A stretch of DNA of 64,000 nucleotides from Actinomadura sp. NBRC 104412 (GCF_030269515.1 NZ_BSTM01000028.1:31757-95756); one strand, 5' to 3'; shown: positions 16,269-26,198, counted from the stretch's first letter. Notes: generated by a model not told the origin, from the sequence alone. Numbers and translations: made by a program.

Positions 16269-19200
16269 TCAGGCGACGCCGGCCTGTTCCCGCAGCAGTT
16301 GCCATGCCGCGCGGCGGGCCCGGCTGTTGAGGGACGACTTGAATTCGGGGTCCGAGCCGAAGTACTTCTCACCGAGGGTGGCGATGGTGTCGACGTGGTC
16401 CATCATCTTCTCCTCGAAGACCTTGTCGAAGACGATCCCGAAGTTCTCCTGGTCGTTGTTGGCGACCGCGGCCTGCTTCACCCTCGGCTCGGCCATCGCC
16501 TCCTCGAACGGGCGGATGATGTCCTCTTCGGTGAAGTCCGTGCCGAACTTGGCGTTGAACTTCTCGATCAGCTCCGTCAGCGGCGACTTCTCCGGCTCCT
16601 GGGCTCCGCCGGCACCGTCCCCGAAGCCCTTCACCACGGCGGCGCCCTCAGGGGCGAGGCTGAGGTCGTGCTCGCCGGTCTTCTCCACCCGCATATGGCT
16701 GAGGTCGACCTCGCCGATGTCGACACCGCCGTCGGCGCGCCTGGGGAGCCGGTTGAGCAGGTGCCGCCCGTACAGGTGGAGGCGTTCGAGCTCGGCGTCG
16801 CGGTACGGGACGATCTGCGAGAGGAACCCGTACTTGCGCACGTAGTCGTTGAGGTCCGCGCGGAAGTCCTCGGCGGTCTCGCGGTCGTCCTCGTCCTCGC
16901 TGTCGATCAGCGCGGTGAAGCGCGCGACGGCCGGGCCGAGCAGCCGGTACAGCTCGGCGTGCAGCTTCTCCCAGCGCGCGGTCGAGCCGCCGGCCTTCTC
17001 CTCGGCTTCGAGGTAGGCGCGGGCGAACTCGTCCATTTCCGCGTTGACGAGGATCTGCGCCGACATGACGCGGCTCTGCGCGGTGTAGAGGAGGTTCGGA
17101 TCCGAGGGGAGGGTCATCGCCTCCTCGTAATAGGGACGGAACGCGTCCTGGATGTCCTCGGCGTCGTTGACGAAGTCCACGATCGCCAGATCGGTCTGGC
17201 TCTTGCGTTCGGCGGTGCGGTTGAGCCGGGACAGCGTCTGAACGGCCGAGATCCCCGACAGCTTCTTGTTGACGTACATCGTCGTCAGCAACGGCTGGTC
17301 GAAACCGGTCTGGTATTTCTCGGCGACGACGAGGATCCGGTACTCGGGCTTTCCGTGTCCGCCCGACTGCGTGGTCAGGTCGTCGGCCCGCGTGTACGCG
17401 AACGCCTTGGGCAAGGCGCTCTCGGGCAGACCGCCGTTCTCCTTGGACTCGGTGACCTCCTCCTTCTCATAGGTGAGCGAGCCGGAGAACGCCACCAGCA
17501 CGCCGATGCCGTATCCCATGTCGTCGATGTGCTGCTTGATAGCGCGCGACATCTGCACCGCGCTCTTGCGCGAGGCGGTCACCACCATGGCTTTGGCGCG
17601 TCCGCCAAGCCGCCCCTGCGTGTGCGCCCGGAAGTGCTCCACGATGATCTTCGCGTGCTGCGCGACGGTCGAGGGATGCGTCACCGCGTACCGCGCCAGC
17701 AGCGTGTTCGCCTTGGACCGGTCGACCTCGCGCTCATCGGGGTTCTTGTTGACGAGCTTCCAGTACGTGTCGTAGGTGACGTAAGTGCGCAGCGGGTCGA
17801 GGATGAAGCCCTCCTCGATCGCCTGCCGCATCGAGTAGGTGTGGAACGGCCGGTACGTCGGCTTGCCGTCCACGGTGTCCAGCGTCCCGAACAGCTCCAG
17901 CGTCTTGCTCTTGGGCGTGGCCGTGAACGCGAAGTAGGACAGGTTGGACGCCTGCGAGCGCTGCGCCGCCCTGTGCTCCAGCTTGGCCTCGACCGTCGTG
18001 GCGCCCTCGTCCTCGTCATCGGCGTCCAGTCCCAGATCGCGCAGCGCGGCCTTGACCGCAGTGGCCGCGTCCCCGGACTGGGACGAGTGCGCCTCGTCCA
18101 CGATGATCGCGAACCGGTGACCGGCGATCTCGGTCGGGTTGCGCCGCAGGAAGTCGATCAGCGCCGGGAACGTCTGCAACGTCACCGTGATGATCTTCCC
18201 GGACTGCTGCGACAGCGCCTTGGCGAGCTGCTCGGACTTGGCGCCGATCCTCTCGTCGATCTTCACCACGAGCCCGGCCGTCTGCTCGAACGCGCCGATG
18301 GTCTCGCGCAACTGGGCGTCCAGGTTCCGCCGGTCGGTGATGACAATGACCTTGTCGAAGACCGGCGTCCCCGGCTCGACACCGTTCGCCACAGCCTCAG
18401 GCGCCAGGTCCGCCGCTTTCACGGACGTGTGGAGTGACGACAGCCGGTGCGCCAGCCACGCGATGGTGTTCGACTTGCCCGAGCCGGCGGACGCCATCAC
18501 CAGGTAGTTGTGACCGGCCCCGTGACGGGCGGCGTGCGCGGTGAGCTTCTTCACCACGTCCCACTGGTGGAAGCGCGGGAAGATCAGCGTTTTGCTCGTG
18601 CGGCCACCGGCGCTCTTGGTCTTCTGCTCGTGAACGAACCGCTGGAGCATGTCCAGCCAGGTGTCCGGCTCCCAGATCCGCGTCCATAGATACGAGGTGG
18701 CGTACGTCCCCGGCTCGACCGGTGCCGGGTTCCCCGCGCCGCCGGGCTGGCCCGGCCCTTCGGACCCGGTGTTGAACGGCAAGAACCGCGTCTTCTGACC
18801 CCGCAACTGCGTCGCGACGAACACAAGATCGGGATCGACGCAGAAGTTCGCCACGACCCGCTGCCGGAAGATCAGCTCGCTTGGATCGCGCTCGCTGCGG
18901 TACTGCTGCTTTGCCTGCTCCACGCCTTGCCCGGTGAGGGGATTCTTCAGCTCGGCCGTCGCGACCGGAATCCCATTGACGAACAGCGCCAGGTCAAGTC
19001 GGTTCCCCTTGTCGGCCTGCTTGGTCGCATACTCCAGCTCGCGCACGACCGTCAGCCGGTTGGCCCGGTACTCGTTTAGTACGGAGTCGTCCAGCACAAG
19101 GTTCGGCTTGAAGTACGCGAGACGGATCAGGACACCCCGATCCTTCACGCCCTTACGCAGGACGGTGAGCACCCCGTCCTCGGCGATCGCCTTGTCGAGC

Positions 19201-19424
19201 CGCTTGGCGAAACCGAGCTGCGCGGCCTCGGTGCTGTTTCCGTAGAACATGACGAGGCGTTCCCACTCGTCGCCCTGGGTGTCCCCAATGAAGGTGAAGA
19301 GCTGCCGCGTGTCCAGCCCGAGTTCGGGCCGGTAGTCGCGCGGATCGCCTTCCCGCCAGCCGCCCTTGAGCATCGCCGCGACGATCGCGTCCCCGAACGC
19401 CCTCTCGTCATGCACCGGACTCAT
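16269..19424 (-). CDS. hsdR: type I restriction enzyme, endonuclease/translocase subunit
   Basis: 1051 aa, normal for HsdR. The N-terminal nuclease has the PD-(D/E)xK signature ending in TAELKNP. The SF2 motor has Walker A SAGSGKSNT, a DEAH-type box VDEAHSSQ and a TATPK motif III-like segment, followed by helicase C-terminal motifs (VVAEKYQTGFDQP, QTLSRLNRT). A helical C-terminal part contacts HsdM. It cleaves unmodified DNA after ATP-driven translocation when bound to HsdM2S. It is third in the operon hsdM-hsdS-hsdR, 3 bp after the hsdS stop. All catalytic motifs appear intact. Confidence 0.93.
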   Translation of the reverse strand: MSPVHDERAFGDAIVAAMLKGGWREGDPRDYRPELGLDTRQLFTFIGDTQGDEWERLVMFYGNSTEAAQLGFAKRLDKAIAEDGVLTVLRKGVKDRGVLIRLAYFKPNLVLDDSVLNEYRANRLTVVRELEYATKQADKGNRLDLALFVNGIPVATAELKNPLTGQGVEQAKQQYRSERDPSELIFRQRVVANFCVDPDLVFVATQLRGQKTRFLPFNTGSEGPGQPGGAGNPAPVEPGTYATSYLWTRIWEPDTWLDMLQRFVHEQKTKSAGGRTSKTLIFPRFHQWDVVKKLTAHAARHGAGHNYLVMASAGSGKSNTIAWLAHRLSSLHTSVKAADLAPEAVANGVEPGTPVFDKVIVITDRRNLDAQLRETIGAFEQTAGLVVKIDERIGAKSEQLAKALSQQSGKIITVTLQTFPALIDFLRRNPTEIAGHRFAIIVDEAHSSQSGDAATAVKAALRDLGLDADDEDEGATTVEAKLEHRAAQRSQASNLSYFAFTATPKSKTLELFGTLDTVDGKPTYRPFHTYSMRQAIEEGFILDPLRTYVTYDTYWKLVNKNPDEREVDRSKANTLLARYAVTHPSTVAQHAKIIVEHFRAHTQGRLGGRAKAMVVTASRKSAVQMSRAIKQHIDDMGYGIGVLVAFSGSLTYEKEEVTESKENGGLPESALPKAFAYTRADDLTTQSGGHGKPEYRILVVAEKYQTGFDQPLLTTMYVNKKLSGISAVQTLSRLNRTAERKSQTDLAIVDFVNDAEDIQDAFRPYYEEAMTLPSDPNLLYTAQSRVMSAQILVNAEMDEFARAYLEAEEKAGGSTARWEKLHAELYRLLGPAVARFTALIDSEDEDDRETAEDFRADLNDYVRKYGFLSQIVPYRDAELERLHLYGRHLLNRLPRRADGGVDIGEVDLSHMRVEKTGEHDLSLAPEGAAVVKGFGDGAGGAQEPEKSPLTELIEKFNAKFGTDFTEEDIIRPFEEAMAEPRVKQAAVANNDQENFGIVFDKVFEEKMMDHVDTIATLGEKYFGSDPEFKSSLNSRARRAAWQLLREQAGVA

Positions 19425-19427
19425 GTT

Positions 19428-20750
19428 CTACTCCATAACCCCACGACCGGATGCCGTGGAAACGTCGAACTGCCCCGTAACCGCCGCTGTAATCAACGCC
19501 TGCCGCCGCTCCGCCAGCAGAACCTGAGCCTGGTTCAAAGCCGCCCGAACCTCGGCCATGGCTTTAATTGTCCGCCCAGTTTTCTGCAGTAGTGATTCAC
19601 CGTTACGAGGAATTGGAATCCGACACTGACGTAGCCGCTCGCCTGTGAGGTGGGGAATCGTTGCGATATTCCCATCCGCTTCGAATACCCCACAATACTT
19701 TGCCAGTCGCAACCAATACATCAGCCACTCCACTGCCACTTCGCCGGCCTGGCGGACACGATGCAAAGACTTTTGGAAGTAGCACTCTTCGATCCTTCCG
19801 TCCCAGACGGCTGCCTCCGCCACGCCAGCACCGCCCTCGCACACAAGAAGATCTCCGGAGCGCACTGAGTAGCGCTTGCGCTCATCCGCCGTAAAATTCA
19901 TGGTGGCAACATCGCTCGTATCGATCTCATACCAATGAATATTGGCGTTTCGCAGATAAGGGCGCTGATGATCACCCTCTGACCGTTCGGAATTCAGCAT
20001 CTTTCCAAGATCTGTGTAAAAGTATGCAGATACTGGGCCGATAGACCAGTCCGACGGAATGTATGGGAGCCATGGCCAATCAGTGGGGTATCCATTATCG
20101 CTGGTAGCACCTCCAGAAAGCATGTCGGAAATGACAGCCAACTCTCTTTCTTCCAGGGCGTTGATTTGCTTCCTTCGCGATGCGGTTAGCTTTTCGATGC
20201 GGGCGGTCTCGGCGTCGAGGAAGTCGGCGATGCGCCGCTGCTCGTCTAGTGGAGGAAGCGGAATGCGAACAGACTCGAGATCTGGCATGTAGATTGTAAG
20301 GTGAGTTGATCCATACGCCAGTTTCTCCCACTCCTGTTTCATTGCACGTAGAACGAGCAGTAGGTAGCGGGCATCAAGCTCAGGCCCTGGTTTCCAGGTA
20401 ACGAAGGCTTGGGTAGTCGCCATAGGGCGTCCGATTCGGACACTGTATCCGACTGATGCCGTACGGGAAAGCATTACTGTGTCGGCCGGATGGAGTACAG
20501 CCGCACTGTTCCTCATCCCCAGTTCGCTGATGTGCTGCTCGGTCTCCATCAGGGGCGTCAGACTGTCTCCCCTGCGTGTTACGTCTGGTGTAGTTACCCA
20601 GGGGATTGTGCAGTTATTCCAATACTCTGGAATCGATCGATCTGGAGTGTGTCCGGTTCCCATAGTTGCGTAAAAATTCAGCGGAACCACACGCCAGTGA
20701 GCCGGGACGGAAGGCGCCCAACCGAGAGTTGTTGGCTGCAAATCGCTCAT
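19428..20750 (-). CDS. hsdS: type I restriction enzyme, specificity subunit
   Basis: 440 aa from ATG 20750, which overlaps the hsdM stop by 4 bp (ATGA). It has two target-recognition domains: residues about 1-160, ending in IPLPPLDEQRRIADFLDAET, and about 215-380, ending in a second conserved region (VLLAERRQALITAAVTGQ). Each TRD reads half of a bipartite DNA target. The gene is clearly lower in GC and richer in A/T codons than its neighbours, which is common for specificity genes that spread by recombination. The recognition sequence cannot be predicted. Confidence 0.92.
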   Translation of the reverse strand: MSDLQPTTLGWAPSVPAHWRVVPLNFYATMGTGHTPDRSIPEYWNNCTIPWVTTPDVTRRGDSLTPLMETEQHISELGMRNSAAVLHPADTVMLSRTASVGYSVRIGRPMATTQAFVTWKPGPELDARYLLLVLRAMKQEWEKLAYGSTHLTIYMPDLESVRIPLPPLDEQRRIADFLDAETARIEKLTASRRKQINALEERELAVISDMLSGGATSDNGYPTDWPWLPYIPSDWSIGPVSAYFYTDLGKMLNSERSEGDHQRPYLRNANIHWYEIDTSDVATMNFTADERKRYSVRSGDLLVCEGGAGVAEAAVWDGRIEECYFQKSLHRVRQAGEVAVEWLMYWLRLAKYCGVFEADGNIATIPHLTGERLRQCRIPIPRNGESLLQKTGRTIKAMAEVRAALNQAQVLLAERRQALITAAVTGQFDVSTASGRGVME

Positions 20751-22750
20751 TCGGTCACCTCGCTGAGGAGGGTTTGGATTTCGGCTTCGAGGACCTTGAG
20801 TTCTGCGTCGATCTCCGAGAGGGGGCGTGGGGGTTTGTAGACGTAGAAGTGGCGGGTGAACGGGATCTCGTAGCCGATCTTGGTTTTGGTGTGGTCGATC
20901 CAGGCGTCGGGGACGTGCGGGAGGACTTCGCGCTTGAGGTAGTCCTCGACGTCCTCGTCCAGTGGCACGTTCTCGTAGTCGCGGAGGTCGGTGTCGGGTT
21001 CGATGACGCCCTTGCGCGCGTACTGGACCTCGCCTTCGGGGTCGCGGACGCCGATGGCGTCGCGGACGGCCTTGGCGAAGGGGGCGCCGGGCGGCCACTG
21101 GAGACCGGCGTCCACGACGGCGCCCATGAGAGCGTTCAGCATCTCCGCCTTGGTCGGCCAGGTGGTGCCGAGGAGCGGGCGCACCGCGTCGACAAAAGCT
21201 TCCGCGTAGCCGAGCTTCTGGACCTGCTTGGTCGCCTCAAGTGCCGCCAGGGTTTCGTCGGTCAGCTCGAAGCGGAGCTTCAAAGGGCGTTCGACGGTGA
21301 TGCGGCGGTAGCCGAAGTCCTGGTTGCGGAACACCTTGACCTTGCCGTGCAGCGGGTGTTCGGGGTCGTTGGCGACGTCCAGGGCTTCGCTGTAGAGCTG
21401 GGTGATCTCGGCGATGTGGTCGGGGCGGCCGTCCTGGCCGTCACCGATCTCTTTGCGCTTGTCGCCGAGGGACTTGCGCATCTTCTGCCAGTAGTCCCGG
21501 GCGTCCAGCAGGACGACCTTGCCCTCGTGGTCGGGGTCCTTGCGGTTGGTGACGATCCAGAAGTACGTCGAGATGCCGGTGTTGTAGAAGAGCTGGTCGG
21601 GCAGGGCGACGATCGCCTCCAGCCAGTCGTTCTCGATGATCCACTGGCGGATGCGGGACTCGCCGGACTCGGCGGCGCCGGTGAACAGCGGGGAGCCGTT
21701 GAAGACGATCGCGATGCGGCTGCCGCCGGCCTCCCGCGGCTTCATCTTCGAGATCATGTGCTGGAGGAACAGGAACGATCCGTCGTTGATGCGCGGCAGC
21801 CCGGCCCCGAAGCGCCCGGATTCGCCGAGCGTTTCGTACTCGTGCTCGATCTCCTCCTTGACCTTCTTCCACTCGACGCCGAACGGCGGGTTGGCCAGCA
21901 GGTAGTCGAACTTGGCGCCCCGGTGGCCGTCATCGCTGAAGGAGTTGCCGAACGCGATGTGGTCCGGGTCCTGACCCTTGATCATCAGGTCGGATCGGCA
22001 GATGGCCCAGGACTCGGGGTTGAGCTCCTGCCCGTACACCTCGACGGTCGCGTCCGGGTTGAGGGAGGTGATGTAGTCATAAGTCGTGCTGAGCATCCCG
22101 CCGGTGCCGCACGCCGGATCCAGCACCTTGCGGACGACGCCGGGGACGCTGAGCGCGTCGGAGTCCGGCGCCACCAGCAGGTTGACCATCAGTTTGATGA
22201 CCTCGCGCGGGGTGAAGTGCTCACCGGCCGTCTCGTTGGACAGTTCGGAGAAGCGCCGGATGAGGTCCTCGAAGAAGTAGCCCATGGCGTGGTTGGACAC
22301 GACCTCGGGGCGGACGTCCAGGTCGGCGAAGCGTCCGACGACCTTGTAGAGCAGGTTCGCGCCGTCCAGGCGCCTGATCTGCTGGGCGAACTCGTACTTT
22401 TCCAGCACCTCGCGCGCGTTCGGGGAGAAGCCCGCGATGTACTGGGCGAGGTTCGTCGCCGCGTGCTCCGGATCGTTGGCGATCTTCGCGAGGGTGTAGC
22501 CGGTGACGTTGTAGAACGACTGGCCCGACGCGCGGCGGAGAAACCGGTCGGTGTCCATGTCCTTGCCCCTGAACCGCTCGACGGTCTCCTGGACGGCCGC
22601 CCGGGTCGGCTCCAGGACGGTCTCCAGCCTGCGCAGCACGGTGAACGGCAGGATGACCTTGCCGTACTCGGACTGCTTGAAGTCTCCGCGCAGGAGGTCT
22701 GCGACCGACCAGGCGTGATTCACCAGTTCGGTGTGCTTGCTCGGGTTCAA
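20747..22750 (-). CDS. hsdM: type I restriction enzyme, N6-adenine methyltransferase subunit
   Basis: 667 aa from TTG 22750, which has an excellent AGGAAGGG site 6 bases upstream and gives the typical HsdM N-terminus (NPSKHTELVNHAWSVADLLR). An ATG 36 bases further upstream is possible but lacks such a site. SAM motif I is LDPACGTGGML and the catalytic motif IV is ANPPFGVEW, an NPPF-type N6-adenine methylase. It methylates the HsdS target to protect host DNA. The start follows an 80-bp gap after the neighbouring methylase gene on the same strand. Confidence 0.93.
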   Translation of the reverse strand: MNPSKHTELVNHAWSVADLLRGDFKQSEYGKVILPFTVLRRLETVLEPTRAAVQETVERFRGKDMDTDRFLRRASGQSFYNVTGYTLAKIANDPEHAATNLAQYIAGFSPNAREVLEKYEFAQQIRRLDGANLLYKVVGRFADLDVRPEVVSNHAMGYFFEDLIRRFSELSNETAGEHFTPREVIKLMVNLLVAPDSDALSVPGVVRKVLDPACGTGGMLSTTYDYITSLNPDATVEVYGQELNPESWAICRSDLMIKGQDPDHIAFGNSFSDDGHRGAKFDYLLANPPFGVEWKKVKEEIEHEYETLGESGRFGAGLPRINDGSFLFLQHMISKMKPREAGGSRIAIVFNGSPLFTGAAESGESRIRQWIIENDWLEAIVALPDQLFYNTGISTYFWIVTNRKDPDHEGKVVLLDARDYWQKMRKSLGDKRKEIGDGQDGRPDHIAEITQLYSEALDVANDPEHPLHGKVKVFRNQDFGYRRITVERPLKLRFELTDETLAALEATKQVQKLGYAEAFVDAVRPLLGTTWPTKAEMLNALMGAVVDAGLQWPPGAPFAKAVRDAIGVRDPEGEVQYARKGVIEPDTDLRDYENVPLDEDVEDYLKREVLPHVPDAWIDHTKTKIGYEIPFTRHFYVYKPPRPLSEIDAELKVLEAEIQTLLSEVTE

Positions 22751-22830
22751 GGGGTTCCCTTCCTGGTGTTGCTGTCCGCGGGGCAAGGGCTAATCAAGTC
22801 TGGTCCACCGGAGCCGCGTGGCGCTGGTCC

Positions 22831-24996
22831 TCATGGCGACTCGGCTTCATGGGGAAGCAGTGCTCCGCCGCTGAGGGCGGTGGCTATGAAGTCGGCCATC
22901 TCGTTGGCGCACGTCGCCGCGTTCCGCGCGCTGGTCCTGAGGTCGTGCACTTTCCGGAACGCCTGGCCGTAAGCGGTCTGCTCGTCCAGCGGGAGCAAGG
23001 GGACGCGCAACCGGGACGCGACGAGTTGCTGCGTCGAGGTGCCGGTCGTGGCTTGGCTGACGTTGTCGGGCGCGCTGACGAAACCGGCGAGGAACCACGG
23101 GTCGAGCCGTCCGGGATCGGGCCGGAGCAGGACAACGCCGTTCCCGAGCAGGCATCCGGCGTCGTCCTCCTCGGCCACGCGGGTCGCGACTCCCTGAGGG
23201 CCGACGACCTGCGTGAGGAGCACGTCCCCCGTTTTGATGGTGACCGGGTCGGCCAAGGGCACGTCGCGTGCGTCGCCGCCGGCGGGCACCCCTCCGATCA
23301 GGTCGCGTGCTCGAAGGACGGGACGGTCCGCCAGATCGGCTGGCGGGGCATCGGCCAGAGAAGCCCGAACGCCGCGATGGACGGCGAGCGCCCCGCCGCG
23401 GGCCAGGTCGGCGACGGTGGCGCTGCGCCAGGTGCGACCGGCCTCGCCGGCCGATGTCCACGGCCCGATCCTGCTCGCCTCGGCAATGGCCGCCACCTGC
23501 GCCCCGAGACGCTCGGTGAGTTCGGTGACGTGACGGAGGGCCGCGTCAGGACTGATCACCGGTGCGGAGCGGACGTGCCGTGCCGGTGACAGGTCGACGA
23601 GTTCGTCCAGTAGATCGATCGCGGGCACGGCGCGGGCCGTGCCCGGGATGTCGGCGAAGTCGGCCGGGGCGTTGAACGCCTCCCACGTGTCGCGGATCGT
23701 CTCGGGGAGCGTGTCCTGGTTCGCGGCCTTGCCTTGGCGGGTTCGGTCCTGGGGGGCCGACCTTCCAGGGGTCGGCCCGACCGCCCTTCGGGCACTCGGG
23801 CGGTCGGGCGCCGGGGCCGCGGTGGTGGCGGACCGGTCGGCCATGTCCATCAGCAGGACCAGGCCGCGGCTGGGGCGGTCGGCCTCTGGACGTCGGAGTA
23901 TCCACAGGTGAAGGCCGATGTGGTGAGGCGCGGCCAGACCTGCCGGGAGCGCGATGATCGCGCACAGCGCTCCCTGCCGGAGCAGCTCCGCGCGGATCCG
24001 GCGGCCGGACGGCCGTGACGCGGTGGCCGGCGGGAGCAGCAGGACCGCCTGCCCTCCGTCGTTCAGATGCGCCAGCGCGTGCTGCACCCAGGCCAGCTCG
24101 GGCTCCGAACGCGGCGGTACGCCGTACGCCCAGCGCGTGTCGAACGCCAGCTCGTCGTGTCCCCACTCGCGGTCTCCGTAGGGCGGGTTGCACACCACGG
24201 CGTCCACGCGGAGTTCGGGGAAGGCGTCGTCGCGCAGGCTGTCTCCGGTCCGGACGTCCACGAATGTCTTGGGCGACTCTTCGGTGACGCGCGTCCTGGC
24301 TTGGGCGGCGGTGACGGCGCGGTACTCCTGGCCGTGCACGCGTGCGCCCGGCTCAAGCCTGGCCGCCACCGCGCCGAGGAGACGTCCGCCCCCGCACGCC
24401 GGGTCCAGAACGCTGCGCACCCGATGGCCTCCCGTCGTCGCCAGGTCGGCCATCAGGTCGGCGATCGGCTGCGGGGTCGGGTGCAGGCCGCGGATGCCGA
24501 TCGGTGCTTCGGAATGCTCGTCGAGCACGTCGAAGACGGCGAGGGGTCCTTCGTTCAGCGTCACGTTCGCCGCCGACCGCAGGAGTGCCGCCGGTACGTC
24601 GGCAAGGCTTGGCTTCACCGGGCCGGAAGACGACGAGACCGCGCCCGCGTGCACCTCGATCAATCGGGCGTCGTCGAGCGTCGCGATCCTGCCTCGTCCG
24701 TCCTGGTCCAGCCGGGCCAGGTGTGCGGTGAACAGCGCCACGGCCTCGACGTCGCGCGGCGTGCGTCCGCGCAGGTGGGCTCTGAGGTCGTCTCTGGCCG
24801 AACGTGCGGGGAGGCGACCGCGCGCGTCGAGCCATGCCTCGACCTGCCGCCTGTCGTAGCTGGGGCTGGCTTCCGTACCCCCGATGGGCTGCGGAAAGTC
24901 GGGGTGACGCCGACGCCAGTTGCTCACGGTCGCCCGCGTCACGCCGGCGAGCCGAGAGATCTCGGCGGCGGTGAGCCGCTCACTCTGCGATGCCAT
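22831..24996 (-). CDS. N6-adenine DNA methylase with N-terminal HTH and C-terminal specificity-like region
   Basis: 721 aa from ATG 24996. Residues about 5-60 are a MerR/excisionase-like HTH (TAAEISRLAGVTRATVSNWR, then YDRRQVEAWLDARG). The methylase core at about 170-400 has SAM motif I LDPACGGGRLLGA and catalytic NPPYGDREWG. The C-terminal 250 residues resemble an HsdS half-site reader (a TRD-like part and LLPLDEQTAYGQAF). One polypeptide therefore carries binding, methylation and target choice. No dedicated nuclease is in the same operon. It could be an orphan epigenetic methylase or a solitary M-S fusion; the HTH suggests self-regulation. It diverges from the exonuclease-BRCT gene. Confidence 0.85.
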   Translation of the reverse strand: MASQSERLTAAEISRLAGVTRATVSNWRRRHPDFPQPIGGTEASPSYDRRQVEAWLDARGRLPARSARDDLRAHLRGRTPRDVEAVALFTAHLARLDQDGRGRIATLDDARLIEVHAGAVSSSSGPVKPSLADVPAALLRSAANVTLNEGPLAVFDVLDEHSEAPIGIRGLHPTPQPIADLMADLATTGGHRVRSVLDPACGGGRLLGAVAARLEPGARVHGQEYRAVTAAQARTRVTEESPKTFVDVRTGDSLRDDAFPELRVDAVVCNPPYGDREWGHDELAFDTRWAYGVPPRSEPELAWVQHALAHLNDGGQAVLLLPPATASRPSGRRIRAELLRQGALCAIIALPAGLAAPHHIGLHLWILRRPEADRPSRGLVLLMDMADRSATTAAPAPDRPSARRAVGPTPGRSAPQDRTRQGKAANQDTLPETIRDTWEAFNAPADFADIPGTARAVPAIDLLDELVDLSPARHVRSAPVISPDAALRHVTELTERLGAQVAAIAEASRIGPWTSAGEAGRTWRSATVADLARGGALAVHRGVRASLADAPPADLADRPVLRARDLIGGVPAGGDARDVPLADPVTIKTGDVLLTQVVGPQGVATRVAEEDDAGCLLGNGVVLLRPDPGRLDPWFLAGFVSAPDNVSQATTGTSTQQLVASRLRVPLLPLDEQTAYGQAFRKVHDLRTSARNAATCANEMADFIATALSGGALLPHEAESP

Positions 24997-25060
24997 CCGT
25001 ACATCCTTGTCAGCTTTCGGGAGCGTTGCCACTGTACACCATCCAACCGAGTGAAGTGAT

Positions 25061-25089
25061 TTGACAGTGCTTTCATTCGATGTTTCCAT
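25061..25089 (+). promoter_or_regulatory. candidate promoter for the exonuclease gene
   Basis: A consensus -35 TTGACA at 25061-25066 is followed after 17 bases by TTCCAT, a weak -10. The position, 38 bp before ATG 25127, is right for transcription of the exonuclease gene. This is the only perfect -35 in the 130-bp divergent gap. It was assigned by eye only. Confidence 0.35.
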
Positions 25090-25126
25090 GGTCGTGCTTT
25101 CAACGGCTCGGCGTGAGGAGCGACTG

Positions 25127-26059
25127 ATGACGAGTTGGGTGGCGATCGACTTCGAGACGGCGAACTCCCTGCGGGGTAGCCCGTGCTCGGTCGGACTGGT
25201 CAAGGTGAAGGAAGGGCAGATCGTCGAGGAGTGGTCATCGCTGATCAGGCCCCCGGACGGACACGACCACTTCGACGCGTTCAACGTCGGTATGCACGGC
25301 ATCACGGCGGACGACGTCAGAGACGCCCCCCGCTGGCCGGAGACGCTGGAGCGCATCGTCGAGTACGCCGGTGAGATGCCCTTCGTGGCGCACAACGCGG
25401 CCTTCGACATCGGGGTTCTCGCCGACGCGTGCAGGGCGAGCGGCCTCCCCATTCCGGACCTCCGGTTCGCCTGCACGCTCGTGGTCGCGAGGCGTACCTG
25501 GACCGGCCTGCTCTCCTACAAGCTGCCGGTGCTCTCCGACGCGCTTGGCCTCGAAGTGCGCCGCCACCATGACGCCCTTGACGACGCGCGGGCCGCGGCC
25601 GAGGTGATGCTGGCCGCGCTGAGACGGCAGGGAACGGCCACCCTTGCTCACCTTCTCGCCGTCCACAGCATCCGGATGGGCTCCTACCGCGGCGGTGTCC
25701 GCCAGGGGTGCAGGTATCTGGGAGCCACACGCCGCGAGCCGTTCCCGGACACCGATCCCAACGCGGACCCGGACAACCCGTTCTACGGCCTCACCGTCTG
25801 CTTCACCGGATCACTGCCGACCATGACGAAGGCGGCGGCCGCCGGACGGATCGCGGCCCTCGGAGCCTGGACGTCCCAGACCGTCACCAAGTCCGTCGAC
25901 CTGCTGGTGGTCGGGGGCGTCCAGCCGCACCAGCTCGCCCCCGGAGCGCAGAAGACAGGGAAGCTCGCCAAGGCGGAGCGGCTCCGCGACTCCGGCCACG
26001 ACATCACGGTCATCGATCACGAGGAGTTCTACGAGCTCCTCGCCGAGGCCGAGAACTGA
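25127..26059 (+). CDS. DEDDh 3'-5' exonuclease fused to a BRCT domain
   Basis: 310 aa from ATG 25127 (AGGAG 8 bases upstream). It is an exonuclease of the DnaQ family: motif I AIDFETAN (D, E), motif II VAHNAAFDIGVL (D) and motif III HHDALDDARAAA (H, D), so all DEDDh residues are present. Residues about 225-305 (YGLTVCFTGSLPTMTKAAAAG, ...VTKSVDLLVVGG) match a BRCT domain of the DNA ligase type. The combination suggests DNA-end or gap processing in repair or defence. The divergent position to a DNA methylase makes a restriction-associated role possible (inference). Confidence 0.88.
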   Translation: MTSWVAIDFETANSLRGSPCSVGLVKVKEGQIVEEWSSLIRPPDGHDHFDAFNVGMHGITADDVRDAPRWPETLERIVEYAGEMPFVAHNAAFDIGVLADACRASGLPIPDLRFACTLVVARRTWTGLLSYKLPVLSDALGLEVRRHHDALDDARAAAEVMLAALRRQGTATLAHLLAVHSIRMGSYRGGVRQGCRYLGATRREPFPDTDPNADPDNPFYGLTVCFTGSLPTMTKAAAAGRIAALGAWTSQTVTKSVDLLVVGGVQPHQLAPGAQKTGKLAKAERLRDSGHDITVIDHEEFYELLAEAEN

Positions 26060-26198
26060 CCAGCCCCGGCGGAGGCCCGCCGACCTCCGCTCGATACGCA
26101 CCGCCGTCCGTCCGACCAGCCCAGCACCAGCGGGCGGCGGTGCCCCCCATCTGGCGGCGCGCCCTACGGGGACGCGCCCGGACACAAAGGAGCACCCC

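Noticed and set aside
16140..18437. Long open frame on the plus strand across hsdR
   Set aside because: It is the antisense shadow of hsdR in high-GC DNA. It has no recognisable domains, and the hsdR frame carries all expected motifs.
20666..22972. 768-codon plus-strand frame across hsdM
   Set aside because: Shadow of hsdM; composition typical of antisense GC-rich frames.
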